The notes under the pieces: generated by a model
What the model saw: the letters and a program-made list of their open reading frames with translations, nothing else
Databases searched by the model: none
What the model was told of the DNA's origin: nothing
Source: Thalassolituus sp. UBA674
GTDB taxonomy: Bacteria > Pseudomonadota > Gammaproteobacteria > Pseudomonadales > Oceanobacteraceae
Assembly (NCBI GenBank): GCA_002298335.1
Contig: DBNK01000032.1
Location: forward strand, 50,109 to 114,108
Direction: 5' to 3'
Length of the DNA stretch: 64,000 nucleotides
Translations under genes and position numbers: made by a program
Shown here: positions 53,367-62,939 of the stretch, piece after piece
Layout of the letters: every line of letters starts with the position of its first letter
How positions within the stretch are numbered: the first letter of the stretch is position 1

Positions 53367-53416
53367 CCGCGCCGGTCGGGACCAGGCGTCCCCATGCCGT
53401 CCTCCCAGGAGCGAAA
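53367..53416 (-). repeat. Outer inverted-repeat arm, right
   Basis: Mate of 52782-52831. It is directly continuous with the second arm at 53343-53367, whereas on the left the two arms are separated by 68 bases that hold another head copy (52866-52890). This suggests repeated units inserted beside each other rather than a single hairpin. Confidence 0.9.
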
Positions 53417-53452
53417 AATCATTCGGTTTTACTGGACTGCTTTGCCGTCACT

Positions 53453-53480
53453 CGCAACGAAGTTGTCGCAACGAAGTTGT
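53453..53480. repeat. Tandem 14-base repeat
   Basis: Two exact copies of CGCAACGAAGTTGT lie end to end. Each can fold as CAAC-GAA-GTTG. The pair sits 39 bases before the rhlB stop, between the repeat block and that gene. Confidence 0.8.
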
Positions 53481-53518
53481 CTCAATGACGAATAAAACCC
53501 ACAAAAATATCTGACAAA

Positions 53519-54874
53519 TCAGGGCTGCGTCAGCACCAGTTTCATCCCCAGATACTTCTCCAGATCCGGCAACACAAACGCATCATCTTCGGAAATAAAA
53601 CTGATCGACACACCCTTCGCGCCCGCACGCCCCGTCCGGCCAATACGGTGCACATAATCTTCCGGATCTTCCGGCAGGGTGTAGTTGATCACGTGGCTGA
53701 CGCCATCGACGTGAATCCCACGGCCTGCCACGTCGGTAGCCACCATGATATTCACCCGCCCTTCGCGGAAGCGTTCGAGGGTACGCACACGCTTGTCCTG
53801 GCTGACTTCACCGGACAGCAGCACGGCAACGTGGCCATGTTTATTCAGCTTGTCGCAGAGATTACGGGTCAGGTCACGACGGTTGGCAAAGATGATCAGT
53901 CGCTCGGGTTTTTCTTCGGTCAGTACGCGCTCAAGCAGTGAATATTTTTCGCTTTCGGCGACCAGATAACACTTCTGATCAACGCGGTCGGTGGTGACCT
54001 GCTCCGGCTCAATCACGACCTTGTGCGGGTCTGTGGTCCACTGATCAATCAGGATGCGTACGTCGTAGTTGAAGGTGGCAGAATACAGCAGGGTCTGGCG
54101 CTCTTCTTTTGGCGGTGTAGCGCGGACGATACGACGCACATCGGGGATGAAGCCCATGTCGAGCATGCGGTCTGCTTCGTCGAGCACCAGCACTTCGACC
54201 TGATCCAGAAACACATCCTGTGAGCGCATGAAATCGATCAGGCGTCCCGGAGTCGCAACCAGTACATCCACCACATGATCACGCAGCATTTTGCGCTGAC
54301 CATCGTAGTTCATACCGCCCACGATGGTGACGACATTGAGGTCGGTGTATTTCGCCAGACCTTCGGCGTCTTTGCCAATCTGCATTACCAGTTCGCGGGT
54401 CGGCGCAATCACCAGAGCACGGGGCTCGCTGGCAAAACGCTCTTCCGGTTTATTCTTCAGCAGACGATCAAGGATGGTCAGCAGAAACGCCGCGGACTTA
54501 CCGGTCCCCGTCTGGGCCTGGCCGATGGTGTCGCGGCCCTGCATGGCAGCAGGCAGGCTTTCCGCCTGAATCGGGGTGCAGTACTGGAAACCCAGCTCAT
54601 GAATTCCACGCATAATGCTGTCGTCGAGCTGCAGATCGTGAAAGCGGGTTTTGCCTTCGGCAGGTTCGACGTTGAAGTCGCTGATCTTCCAGGGCTTTTC
54701 AGCGGGCTTGCTGCTGGCTTTGGGGTCCTGACGCGTGCCGGAGGATTTTTTGGCACCGGAGTTTGCAGTCTTTTTCTGGTAATCCCGCGAATGGGATTCA
54801 TTGTGCGGCTTTGAAGGAGTCTTGGCGCCGGTCGATGGTTTGTCCTGAGAGCGCCGGAAAAATTTCGAAAACAA
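53519..54874 (-). CDS. rhlB: ATP-dependent RNA helicase, RhlB-type DEAD box
   Basis: A 451-residue DEAD-box helicase. A basic N-terminal tail (residues 1-70, rich in Lys/Ser) precedes the core: Q motif [44 protein letters not shown], and [10 protein letters not shown]. RhlB-like length and sequence; in other bacteria it works with RNase E or in RNA turnover. The call between RhlB and RhlE is moderate. It is directly upstream (13 bases) of the EpmC gene? No: EpmC lies upstream on the same strand, stop 54887, start 55477, so epmC precedes rhlB. Confidence 0.92.
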   Translation of the reverse strand: MFSKFFRRSQDKPSTGAKTPSKPHNESHSRDYQKKTANSGAKKSSGTRQDPKASSKPAEKPWKISDFNVEPAEGKTRFHDLQLDDSIMRGIHELGFQYCTPIQAESLPAAMQGRDTIGQAQTGTGKSAAFLLTILDRLLKNKPEERFASEPRALVIAPTRELVMQIGKDAEGLAKYTDLNVVTIVGGMNYDGQRKMLRDHVVDVLVATPGRLIDFMRSQDVFLDQVEVLVLDEADRMLDMGFIPDVRRIVRATPPKEERQTLLYSATFNYDVRILIDQWTTDPHKVVIEPEQVTTDRVDQKCYLVAESEKYSLLERVLTEEKPERLIIFANRRDLTRNLCDKLNKHGHVAVLLSGEVSQDKRVRTLERFREGRVNIMVATDVAGRGIHVDGVSHVINYTLPEDPEDYVHRIGRTGRAGAKGVSISFISEDDAFVLPDLEKYLGMKLVLTQP

Positions 54875-54886
54875 ACTTAGCTCCGG

Positions 54887-55477
54887 TTATATATCATCCG
54901 GCGTAAAGACGTACGCCGCGAATGCTGAATGTCGTTGATAATAATCCAACAGCGCCTGTTTTAACATCTCTGCGCGGCGTGGCAGACCATGAGTCAGGTA
55001 ATGATGCGCCTGTTGCCCTACTGCCCGGCGGAAAGCCTGTTCACCAGCGGAGACCGCATCTGGCTCACCATTGAGGTTGTCGGTGCTGATACGGAAGCGC
55101 CGCCCACAGGCCACCGACAGAATCCACTCCAGCGCCTGCGGTCTGACTTCAACCAGCTCAAACTGTCGCTGCTGCTCAGCGCTTCTGCCATCCGGTTCGT
55201 ACCAGTAACCGAAATCCGGCAGCAGGCGCCGCTGAACGCCGGCAATGCACCAGTGCGAGATTTCATGCAGGGCCGATTCGTAAAACCCGTGAGCAAAAAT
55301 CAGCCGGTGATACGGACACCCTTCATCAGCCGGCAGATATTCAGGCTCATGTCCGCCCGCTATCAGGCGTGTGTTTTCACTGTTGGCAAACAGCCCATCA
55401 AACAGTCGGATGATATCAGCCGGGAGCAGCTCAGGCAGGGGCTCAGCGGTAAGAGGTGAAGACGCAGGGGCGGTCAT
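54887..55477 (-). CDS. epmC: Elongation factor P hydroxylase
   Basis: A 196-residue oxygenase that hydroxylates the lysylated lysine of EF-P. HEISHWCIAGVQRRLLPDFG (metal-binding His pair) and YWYEPDGRSAEQQRQFELVEVRPQALEW are the family blocks. It precedes rhlB by 12 bases on the same strand. No yjeK/yjeA or efp gene is visible here. Confidence 0.92.
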   Translation of the reverse strand: MTAPASSPLTAEPLPELLPADIIRLFDGLFANSENTRLIAGGHEPEYLPADEGCPYHRLIFAHGFYESALHEISHWCIAGVQRRLLPDFGYWYEPDGRSAEQQRQFELVEVRPQALEWILSVACGRRFRISTDNLNGEPDAVSAGEQAFRRAVGQQAHHYLTHGLPRRAEMLKQALLDYYQRHSAFAAYVFTPDDI

Positions 55478-55642
55478 AACAGGTGTTCAGGTGCAGAGTA
55501 ACGGCCACAGATAATACCGGATTGTAGATTGGCACGTCAGCCATCTTGCGCGCAGTGATCATTGCGGCACACGTGACAGCGCGCAAGCCACCCACAGGCC
55601 GGATGCGCTATGATAGTCCGGTATTTTGCGGATGGTTTCTGT

Positions 55643-56281
55643 ATGCGTTTTTCCCGTGGCCGCACCCTGTTGGTGAGCCTGTTGATCATTACCTGGCTGG
55701 TCGGCTCCCTCGGCGCACTGTGGTGGTTCCAGAGCCGCCTGCTGCGTCCTTTTGTTACAGCCGATGCGGCACCCGAGTTCCGTGACCTGACCGCCGTCAG
55801 CGACGGCCTCAGCGCGATTCTGCAGACCGTACCTGCGGTGCCCGGTGCCGTGACTATGGTGCATCTGTGGAATCCGGACTGCAGCTGCAACAGCGTCAGT
55901 CAGCGCCACGTCGATGCCACCCTGGATCAGTTCGGGGAGAACCAGCTGCATTTCGTCATTCTGGCCCCGGTCACGGCCTCGGAGGAAGACATGAAGGAGA
56001 TGAAAGAACTGAATCCCAGGGCGACACTGATCCGCTTACGGCCGGAAGACCAGATTCCCCTCAGCGCCAGCCCGGGGCTGGCCATGTACACACCGCAGCA
56101 GAAACTGGCGTATTTCGGTGCGTATGGATTTGGCGCCCTGTGTACTCCCTCTGACAGCAACCTGTTCGTGAATATGGTCAACGCCCTGCTGGCAGGTGAA
56201 TCATACGGTCCCTTTATGAACATCGCGGGCAGCGGCTGTTTCTGTGCCTGGCCTCAGCATCCGGCGCAAAGCCCGCAGTGA
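55643..56281 (+). CDS. DUF6436 thioredoxin-like membrane protein
   Basis: A 212-residue protein with one N-terminal membrane helix (LLVSLLIITWLVGSLGALWWF). The outside part looks like a thioredoxin variant: MVHLWNPDCSCNSVSQRHV with a Cys-x-Cys in place of CxxC, and SGCFCAW near the end. The family ends in a Cys cluster, so the last 80 bases, which overlap the convergent tgpA-like gene (56201-56281), are probably real. Function unknown. Confidence 0.82.
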   Translation: MRFSRGRTLLVSLLIITWLVGSLGALWWFQSRLLRPFVTADAAPEFRDLTAVSDGLSAILQTVPAVPGAVTMVHLWNPDCSCNSVSQRHVDATLDQFGENQLHFVILAPVTASEEDMKEMKELNPRATLIRLRPEDQIPLSASPGLAMYTPQQKLAYFGAYGFGALCTPSDSNLFVNMVNALLAGESYGPFMNIAGSGCFCAWPQHPAQSPQ

Positions 56282-58225
56282 ACGCGCCAGAGCGTCTTCG
56301 TCTCCGCCGTCCGGCCGGTACAGACAGGCTTCTGCCAGCTCTGCCGTTGCCTGAGCCTGTGTTGCCAGAGACGGCCACTGACGGGCTACACGTCTGAGCA
56401 GAGACGGCGGTGATTCCGCCGCTTCCACCGTCAGACCATAACGTACCAGCTGCGCCTTAAACAGACGCCATTCGCGCAGCAGAGGGCGTTCCCGCGGCGG
56501 ACGCTGTGACCACCAGAGAATCAGTGATGCCAGCACCATTACCACCACCAGTGAGCCTGCGAGCAGGTATACCGCCCGGGTAATGTCCTCAATCCCGAAT
56601 CTGTCTTTCAACAGACTGCGCTGACGGCTGCTGTCGTATGAAAGTACCCAGCGGGTCCAGCTGTAATTCATATTTTCCATCTGCTGGCGCAGACGATTGA
56701 GCCACTGCACATGACGGTAACGGTGCGGCGACAGCAGGTTCTGCTGCAGGAAGCTGCCTTCCTGTGACAGAGCCTCCTCCAGTCCGGAGCTGATGCGTTC
56801 CGGCGCGACCATGGCGGTTGGATCAAAACGCTGCCAGCGTTCTCCGGTCCAGATTTCAGTCCAGGCATGAGCATCATACTGGCGCACGGTCAGATAACCT
56901 TCCGGGCTCCACTCACCGCCCTGATAGCCGGTCACGATGCGTGCCGGGTAGCCGGCTGCCCGGGCAGCAAACACCATTCCGGAGGCAAAATGGGCGCAGA
57001 AGCCACGGCGCACATCAAACAGCATTTCGTCCAGATCCTGTGGACCGTAGGCTGGCGGATTCAGGGTGTAGACGAAGTTCTGCGCGGCGTAATAACGCAT
57101 GATGGCCAGCGCAAAACCGGTGGCACCCGGATGCTTTTCAGCCAGTTGCCGGGCCCACTGCCGGGTACGCGGGTTATTGTCGCCCGGCAGCGCCAGATAG
57201 CGCGCGCGCTCGACACTGGTGAGGATGTCCGCCGCCGGGCTGATCTCAGATCCAGCCTGATAACGCAGTCTCTGCATGAGCGGGCTGGTGCGCGCCAGCA
57301 GCCCCTCCTCCGTCACGCCGGTACCGGTGGTGCGCGGACTGACACCCGCCAGTGAAAACAGAAACGACTGCCCGTGCGGTTCAGCAATGATGTCGTAGAG
57401 GTACATACCCTGATCTGTGTCTGCGGCACGCTCCGGCAATTCCACCAACCGTGGATTCTCTTCACTGTGCCAGGCACGGCCATCGTAGTCAGACAGAATC
57501 AATGCACGCCAGTAAAGATCTTCCCGTAAGGGCCGGGATCCGGAAAAGGTCACCCGGAAAGCCAGACGGTCCGATTCCGACAGACGCGAAATATCCCCGG
57601 GCGACATGGACCGGCTGAGACCGGTAAAGGCCGACTCCGTCTGCAGCGGCACCGACCACAAAGGGCCAACGCGCGGAAACAACAGATACGCAATCAGCAT
57701 CAGGGGGAGCGCCAGCAGCAGCAGCACAGCCGCATGACGGAATACCGGCAGATTTTCCGGCACACCCCGGCGGTGTGCTGCCTGGACACTGAGCATGGCT
57801 GCAGCGGTCAGCCACACCGTCAGCACACCGTTCAGGGTAATCAGAATACCCTGGCCGTAGAGAAAGCCGGTGGCCTGAATGAACAGAGTCAGCAACAGCA
57901 GAACCACGGCATCACGGCGCCGTGCCAGTTCCAGCAGCTTCATAAAGGCCGTCGCCAGCAGAAACGCGGTGCTGGTTTCCAGCGTCAGGCTGGCTCCGGT
58001 GGCTACCAGCACCGCCAGTGTCGCTAACGTCAGAACAATAATGCGTGCCGGTAAACGCGGGAAATGCAGATAGCCGAGCCAGACCCCCGCACGCCAGCCA
58101 ATCACCAGTATGCCCGGCACCCAGAACCACAGAGGCAGGTACTCCATATGCGCAGGCAGTGAACTGACAAAGGCCAGCAATACCAGCAGCAGGCTGCGGC
58201 CGGGAATGGCGGTATCGGTACTCAT
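56201..58225 (-). CDS. TgpA-type transglutaminase membrane protein (DUF3488)
   Basis: A 674-residue inner-membrane protein. N-terminal helices (to about residue 185) are followed by a periplasmic transglutaminase domain with RRGFCAHFASGMVFAARAAGYPARIVTGY (Cys), AHAWTEIWTGERWQRFDPT (His, Asp), then a C-terminal helix and tail. TgpA in Pseudomonas is essential for growth. It ends a MoxR-DUF58-TgpA operon; its ATG overlaps the DUF58 stop. The C-terminus overlaps the convergent DUF6436 gene by 81 bases. Confidence 0.92.
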   Translation of the reverse strand: MSTDTAIPGRSLLLVLLAFVSSLPAHMEYLPLWFWVPGILVIGWRAGVWLGYLHFPRLPARIIVLTLATLAVLVATGASLTLETSTAFLLATAFMKLLELARRRDAVVLLLLTLFIQATGFLYGQGILITLNGVLTVWLTAAAMLSVQAAHRRGVPENLPVFRHAAVLLLLALPLMLIAYLLFPRVGPLWSVPLQTESAFTGLSRSMSPGDISRLSESDRLAFRVTFSGSRPLREDLYWRALILSDYDGRAWHSEENPRLVELPERAADTDQGMYLYDIIAEPHGQSFLFSLAGVSPRTTGTGVTEEGLLARTSPLMQRLRYQAGSEISPAADILTSVERARYLALPGDNNPRTRQWARQLAEKHPGATGFALAIMRYYAAQNFVYTLNPPAYGPQDLDEMLFDVRRGFCAHFASGMVFAARAAGYPARIVTGYQGGEWSPEGYLTVRQYDAHAWTEIWTGERWQRFDPTAMVAPERISSGLEEALSQEGSFLQQNLLSPHRYRHVQWLNRLRQQMENMNYSWTRWVLSYDSSRQRSLLKDRFGIEDITRAVYLLAGSLVVVMVLASLILWWSQRPPRERPLLREWRLFKAQLVRYGLTVEAAESPPSLLRRVARQWPSLATQAQATAELAEACLYRPDGGDEDALARSLRALRRMLRPGTETAAARDVHKGTV

Positions 58226-59217
58226 GCGCTGCCCCACAAAGCCAGGGCTTTCAGGCATTCACGACGGTGCTGCTCTCCCTGCCCCGGGTTGATCACCTGC
58301 CCCGGCAGGCGCAGACCATAACGCCACTGCTGCGCCGCGGCGTCTTCGACCCAGGCCGTCAGCCGTGACAGGCGCTGTTCCGGGTCCAGCCCCGGCAGAG
58401 CCTCCCAGTCGAACCAGCAGGCCGGGCCCGTATCTGTGGTCATTTCCAGAGTACGCAGTTCACCTGTACGCGCCGACTGCTTCCAGGCAATGCGGCGCAG
58501 ACTGTCCCCCGGGCGGTAGTCACGCAGACCATCCGGCTCATCGCCATTTTCCTGCAATTGCGGCGCAGCGTGCTCTGCCGCCAGAAGCTCATCCCCGCCG
58601 CTCAGGCTGATGGGGGAAACCACCGGCTGCGGATAAATAATGACCGGATAGTTCAGCGCCACCCAGCTCCAGGCGGTATACAGACCAAAGGGGTAACGGC
58701 TCTGCACCCGCAACCTTCGCACCGGCAGACGGCCCCGCTGGGTAGTCTGCAACGCCACAGTCAACGTCAGGGTCTGATCCGGGGCAACCGTCACTTCGGT
58801 CGGGGTGTGCCCGGGATACCCCAGTTCCAGCCCGGCACTCCAGTTGCGGCTGTGCAGTTGCACCGGCAGCTGCAGGGTTTCGCCACAGAACACCGGCTGT
58901 ACCTGACCAGCCGCCAGCGTCAGACCGGACAGATTGCGGAAGGTCAGCCACATGCTGGTCAGACCGACACTGAGCAACCAGAAGGTCAGGCCATAAATCA
59001 GGCTGTTCTGATAATTGATGGCGGTCAGCAGCATGACCAGCAGGAGTGCGGCAAACACCCATCCGGTACGCGATGGCAGAATAAACACATTACGGTGCGA
59101 CAGGGCCAGAATGCTGGCCGGCGGTATACGGCGGCTGAGCCAGCGCTGCCAGACCGCCTGGCGCCAGCGCCGGAAGCCACTGTCCTCTGTCGCCAGGGCA
59201 GCCTTTGTCTGGCTCAT
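58222..59217 (-). CDS. DUF58 protein
   Basis: A 331-residue protein with two N-terminal membrane helices (about residues 45-85) and a VWA-like DUF58 domain containing GDEPDGLRDYRPGDSLRRIAWKQSART, the family signature. It works with a MoxR ATPase and a transglutaminase in envelope or metallochaperone-like tasks. Four-base overlaps link it to both neighbours. Confidence 0.94.
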   Translation of the reverse strand: MSQTKAALATEDSGFRRWRQAVWQRWLSRRIPPASILALSHRNVFILPSRTGWVFAALLLVMLLTAINYQNSLIYGLTFWLLSVGLTSMWLTFRNLSGLTLAAGQVQPVFCGETLQLPVQLHSRNWSAGLELGYPGHTPTEVTVAPDQTLTLTVALQTTQRGRLPVRRLRVQSRYPFGLYTAWSWVALNYPVIIYPQPVVSPISLSGGDELLAAEHAAPQLQENGDEPDGLRDYRPGDSLRRIAWKQSARTGELRTLEMTTDTGPACWFDWEALPGLDPEQRLSRLTAWVEDAAAQQWRYGLRLPGQVINPGQGEQHRRECLKALALWGSA

Positions 59218-60116
59218 GCCAGAACCTGAACCTCAGACAACAGCGTGGCGGCCGCCCCGCTGTCCGGCAGCCGGTGATCGACCACGGCCGCCAGAACCGC
59301 CTGAATGTCTTCCGGCACCAGATACTGACGTTCACTCAACAACGCCCAGGATTTTGCGGCGGTCAGCAGTGCCAGGCCACCCCGGGGCGACAGTCCGTAA
59401 GCAAACCCCATACGGTAACGGGTATGCGCGATGATGCGCTGCAGGTAATCCAACACTGCTGCAGAGGGTTTCACCGCATGTACCTGACCTTGCAGGATCT
59501 TCAGCCCGGCTCCGCTCATCAGTGGCTGCAGCTGCTCAATAAAGGCACGTCGGTCACTGCCTTCCAGCAGAGCCCGTTCAGAAGTTTCATCTGGATACCC
59601 CAGGCTGATGCGCATCAGAAAGCGGTCCAGCTGTGACTCCGGTAAGGGATAAGTCCCGGCCTGTGACACCGGGTTCTGGGTTGCGATGACAAAAAAAGGA
59701 TCCGGTAATGGGTGGCTTTCTCCCTCAATCGTCACCTGACGTTCTTCCATCGCCTCCAGCAATGCGCTTTGGGACTTAGCCGGCGCACGGTTGATTTCAT
59801 CCGCCAGCAGCACTTCAGAGAATACCGGCCCGGGATGAAAGCGGAAGGCACCATGACCGGTCTGAGGGTCTTTTTCATAAATATTCACCCCGAGAATATC
59901 CGCTGGCAGCAGGTCACTGGTGAACTGAACCCGGGCGTATCTGAGACCAAACACCGCAGCCAATGCATGCGACAGTGTGGTTTTACCCATGCCCGGCAGA
60001 TCTTCGATAAGCAGATGCCCCCGTGCCAGCAGACAACAGAGTGCCAGCCGTATCTGCTCATCCTTACCGAGGATAATCTGATTCAGGGCGTGGAGAATTT
60101 CACGGGCTTCGGACAT
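59214..60116 (-). CDS. MoxR-family AAA ATPase
   Basis: A 300-residue AAA+ chaperone. Walker A EDLPGMGKTTLSHALA, Walker B LLADEINRAPAKSQSALLEAMEE and sensor block FVIATQNPVSQAGTYPLPE are present. MoxR proteins help mature or assemble VWA/DUF58 partners. The start at 60116 (MSEAREILHAL) was chosen over 60131. It heads the three-gene operon. Confidence 0.95.
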   Translation of the reverse strand: MSEAREILHALNQIILGKDEQIRLALCCLLARGHLLIEDLPGMGKTTLSHALAAVFGLRYARVQFTSDLLPADILGVNIYEKDPQTGHGAFRFHPGPVFSEVLLADEINRAPAKSQSALLEAMEERQVTIEGESHPLPDPFFVIATQNPVSQAGTYPLPESQLDRFLMRISLGYPDETSERALLEGSDRRAFIEQLQPLMSGAGLKILQGQVHAVKPSAAVLDYLQRIIAHTRYRMGFAYGLSPRGGLALLTAAKSWALLSERQYLVPEDIQAVLAAVVDHRLPDSGAAATLLSEVQVLA

Positions 60117-60272
60117 GCAGATGTTTCCCATTTACGCTTAAACAGTCATCTGAGTATGGCAGAAGTTTGATACCTGCCGGTACCCCTCAGGTTCATTTCT
60201 GAAGTGCCTGGACCGGAAACCGGTAAATGTGATGCTGTTCAAAAAATATTCAGCAAAATGTCATACGTAGCC

Positions 60273-60302
60273 CTTGGAAATTTTCCACGAGCACCTATTT
60301 AT
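60273..60302 (+). promoter_or_regulatory. Heat-shock (sigma32-like) promoter for hsp20
   Basis: CTTGGAAA at 60273 and CCTATTTA at 60294 lie at the spacing of sigma32 promoters (CTTGAA and CCCATnT). The leader would be about 155 bases, long enough for an RNA thermometer, though no clear ROSE or fourU element was seen around the GGAGG (60448-60452). The 327-base gap 60132-60458 holds nothing else. Confidence 0.5.
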
Positions 60303-60458
60303 TAATTACCGAGCGGTAAACCGCATCACTGCCGGTGACGTGCCAGAATATCCGGAATGGCCGCACCAGGGGCAGGAGTGCTTCATCAAGAAACCGGCTG
60401 ATCACAGAATCCTGATCAGAGTTTTACGCAGACCACAGTTTATTGGTTGGAGGTAATT

Positions 60459-60884
60459 ATGAGCAATTTCCTGACACGCAACAGCATTTTTGACGATATT
60501 TTCCGTGACCTGACCAGCGGCTTTTACGTCAAACCCCTGCACGGTGATTCCCTGCCCCGGAGCATCCGGGTGGATGTCACCGAAAACGACGAGGTATTTC
60601 AGGTTCAGGCAGAACTGCCTGGCGTGAGCAAAGAAAATATTGATGTGAAAATTGATGGTGCCGTGGTGGCGATTAAAGCCGATATACATCAGCACGACAG
60701 CCAGAAAGACAGTGACAAGGTTCTGCGCAGCGAACGCTTTTACGGCAGTGTGTCGCGTACTTTTGAACTGCCGCAGAGCGTCGATACTGAACACGCCAGT
60801 GCCCGCTTTGATAACGGCGTTTTATTACTGACGCTGCCGAAACAGCAGCCCCGCGACAGTCAGAAACAACTGACGGTTCAGTAA
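60459..60884 (+). CDS. Hsp20/alpha-crystallin small heat-shock protein
   Basis: A 141-residue holdase chaperone that protects unfolded proteins in stress. The alpha-crystallin domain begins SIRVDVTENDEVFQVQAELPGV and ends ARFDNGVLLLTLPK; the N-terminal arm MSNFLTRNSIFDDIFRDL is usual for the IbpA class. GGAGG sits seven bases before the ATG. A perfect terminator follows. Confidence 0.95.
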   Translation: MSNFLTRNSIFDDIFRDLTSGFYVKPLHGDSLPRSIRVDVTENDEVFQVQAELPGVSKENIDVKIDGAVVAIKADIHQHDSQKDSDKVLRSERFYGSVSRTFELPQSVDTEHASARFDNGVLLLTLPKQQPRDSQKQLTVQ

Positions 60885-60904
60885 CCGGACCAGCAACAAA
60901 AAAA

Positions 60905-60926
60905 GGGCTCCCACGGAGCCCTTTTT
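60905..60926. terminator. Bidirectional terminator after hsp20
   Basis: GGGCTCC-CAC-GGAGCCC with five T residues on the plus side and a run of A on the other. It serves both hsp20 and the convergent hypothetical gene. Confidence 0.9.
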
Positions 60927-60961
60927 AATACACAACGGTCAAACAATCAGAATAATTCTGC

Positions 60962-61516
60962 TTACTGACCACCGCCCATGGAATCCTGAGCGACTTTTTC
61001 AATGTCGGCGATATAAGGCGCGATAGCGGCCTTATCCCCTTCCGGAACATCTTTCATATTTTCCATCATGGCCAGCGAACGGCTGATCATATCTTTCATC
61101 ATTTTTTTCTGCGCGGCTGGCAGAGGGCTGCTTTCAAGCTGAGCCAGCTGAGCTTTCATCTGATCGATGTTCACATCCGCACTGTCCATTTTCAGGGCCA
61201 TGTAGGCATTGGTGATATCCTGAGAAACCAGAGCCCAGTCACCGGCAGAATCATAGCCTTGCGCCTGAATCATGCTGTTAAAGCTGTCGTATAAACCCAG
61301 ATCGCCCAGTTTTTTCAGTGCTTCTGAGTAGATACTGTCGACACTTTTCAGATCTTTTTCCATCAGGCTTTCCTGAGAAATCTGATCTTTGTGGGCTGCG
61401 GTCCAGTCTTTGACATCATCCATGCTGGCCAGCCAGCGGGTGACATCGCCTTCTGCCAGCTCTGCCGATGCAGAAGCCACAAACAAGAGGGAAGCCAGGG
61501 TCATGAATACGCGCAT
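60962..61516 (-). CDS. Hypothetical secreted helical protein
   Basis: A 184-residue protein with a signal peptide ending in SASA (residue 18). The mature part is mostly helical and acidic, rich in Met and Lys near the end (KKMMKDMISRSLAMMENM) and finishing in SMGGGQ. No family recognised. It is transcribed alone, between hsp20 and metZ. Confidence 0.8.
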   Translation of the reverse strand: MRVFMTLASLLFVASASAELAEGDVTRWLASMDDVKDWTAAHKDQISQESLMEKDLKSVDSIYSEALKKLGDLGLYDSFNSMIQAQGYDSAGDWALVSQDITNAYMALKMDSADVNIDQMKAQLAQLESSPLPAAQKKMMKDMISRSLAMMENMKDVPEGDKAAIAPYIADIEKVAQDSMGGGQ

Positions 61517-61712
61517 AAAAACTCCATTGCCTATCGGGTGAGAAAAAGCGACTGTCCGGGCTTAGTTGCCTCAAAGCGGCTGCAGTTCCGGAAAGCCAGC
61601 TGATTGAATGATTGTGTGCGGCAGTATCGCCGCAGAAATCAGCGCTGACAAGCGTCGCTCCGGGTCAGGGAAAAACGCTGCCAGCAGCTGCCTGAGCTGT
61701 TCACAGGGATGC

Positions 61713-62939
61713 TTACAGCAGATCCAGACCCCGGGCGAGATCCTTCTGAATATCCGCCACGTCTTCCAGCCCCACGGCGATGCGCAGCAGGCCCTGGGAA
61801 ATACCGGCGTCCTGACGCTGCTCTTCAGACAGACGGCCATGCGTGGTGGTCGCCGGATGGGTAATGGTGGTCTTGGTATCACCCAGATTGGCGGTGATGG
61901 AAATCATGCGCGTGGCATCCACCAGCTTCCAGGCTTCTTCGCGGCCACCGGCAATCTCGAACGAGAGTACACCGCCGGGCAGAGTCTGCTGGCGCTGCGC
62001 CAGTTCATACTGAGGATGGCTTTCAAGTCCACAGAAGTTCACTTTGGCGACCTTGGGGTGAGCAGACAGCCACAAAGCCAGCTTCATGGCGTTTTCACTG
62101 TGCGCTTTCATGCGCAGGGACAGGGTCTCCAGACCTTTCAGGAACACCCAGGCATTGAACGGGCTCATGGTCGGACCAGCAGAGCGCAGTACGCCCACCA
62201 CAGGTTCAATGAGTTCAGATGAACCGACAACCGCACCACCGAGACAACGTCCCTGACCGTCAATGTATTTGGTGGCCGAGTGCACCACCAGATCCGCGCC
62301 CAGGCTCAGGGGCTTCTGTGCAGCCGGCGTACAGAAACAGTTATCCACCACCAGCAGAGCACCCGCTGCGGCTGATATTTCAGAAATGGCGCGGATATCC
62401 GCCAGTTCAATCAACGGATTGGAAGGGGACTCCAGAAACAGGAGTTTTGTAGTGGGTTTAACCGCGTTCTGCCAGGCGTCCAGATCCAGCGGATTCACAT
62501 AGGTGATATCCACATTGAATTTACGCAGGTATTTTTCCAGCAGCACATTGGTGGAACCAAACACCGCACGCGAACAGATCAGGTGATCTCCGGCCTGCAG
62601 ATGAGCAATACACACGGCATAAATAGCCGCCATGCCTGATGAGGTCGCCGCGCACTGCTCACCGCCTTCCAGGGCAGCCAGACGCTGCTCAAACGCACGT
62701 ACAGTCGGGTTGGTGTAGCGTGAGTAGACGTTGCCATGACGCTCACCGGCAAAGGTAGCGGCCGCTTCGGCGGCTGAGGCAAAAACGTAACTGCTGGTCG
62801 GGAAAATGGCCTCGCCATGTTCGCCTTCCGGGGTACGCAACTGCCCTGCCCGCACCGCCAGCGTGTCAAAAGCCGCGTCGGTCAGGTCAGATTGAAAACG
62901 CGCCGGTGCGCCATGTTCGTACCAATCTGAATCCGTCAT
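61713..62939 (-). CDS. metZ: O-succinylhomoserine sulfhydrylase
   Basis: A PLP enzyme of methionine synthesis that puts sulfide on O-succinylhomoserine to make homocysteine, 408 residues. The Cys/Met metabolism family blocks are [23 protein letters not shown], and the PLP lysine in [18 protein letters not shown]. MetZ rather than MetB is supported by position directly after purF, the Pseudomonas order. It overlaps purF by four bases. Confidence 0.93.
   Translation of the reverse strand: MTDSDWYEHGAPARFQSDLTDAAFDTLAVRAGQLRTPEGEHGEAIFPTSSYVFASAAEAAATFAGERHGNVYSRYTNPTVRAFEQRLAALEGGEQCAATSSGMAAIYAVCIAHLQAGDHLICSRAVFGSTNVLLEKYLRKFNVDITYVNPLDLDAWQNAVKPTTKLLFLESPSNPLIELADIRAISEISAAAGALLVVDNCFCTPAAQKPLSLGADLVVHSATKYIDGQGRCLGGAVVGSSELIEPVVGVLRSAGPTMSPFNAWVFLKGLETLSLRMKAHSENAMKLALWLSAHPKVAKVNFCGLESHPQYELAQRQQTLPGGVLSFEIAGGREEAWKLVDATRMISITANLGDTKTTITHPATTTHGRLSEEQRQDAGISQGLLRIAVGLEDVADIQKDLARGLDLL

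Larger units (their letters stand above)
52700..53416. repeat. Nested inverted-repeat block, gene-free
   Basis: About 720 bases between the hydrolase gene and rhlB hold no plausible gene. Outermost is a 50-base inverted repeat (52782-52831 against 53367-53416) with one mismatch. Next comes a perfect 25-base pair (52900-52924 against 53343-53367). Innermost is a perfect 21-base pair (53056-53076 against 53177-53197) around a 100-base centre that itself has CACTGGG/CCCAGTG arms. The motif CGCTC-YY-GGGAG-ACGGCAT occurs four times (52709, 52785, 52868, and inverted at 53414). Related GGGGACGCCTRGT copies lie at 53254 and 53381. It looks like a cluster of one repeat family. Confidence 0.85.

Noticed and set aside
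52700..53480. CRISPR array
   Set aside because: Repeats are inverted and of uneven spacing, with no regular direct repeat-spacer pattern and no cas genes.
61517..61712. Gene in the gap after metZ
   Set aside because: The open frame there continues from inside metZ in another frame and has no start or ribosome site of its own.
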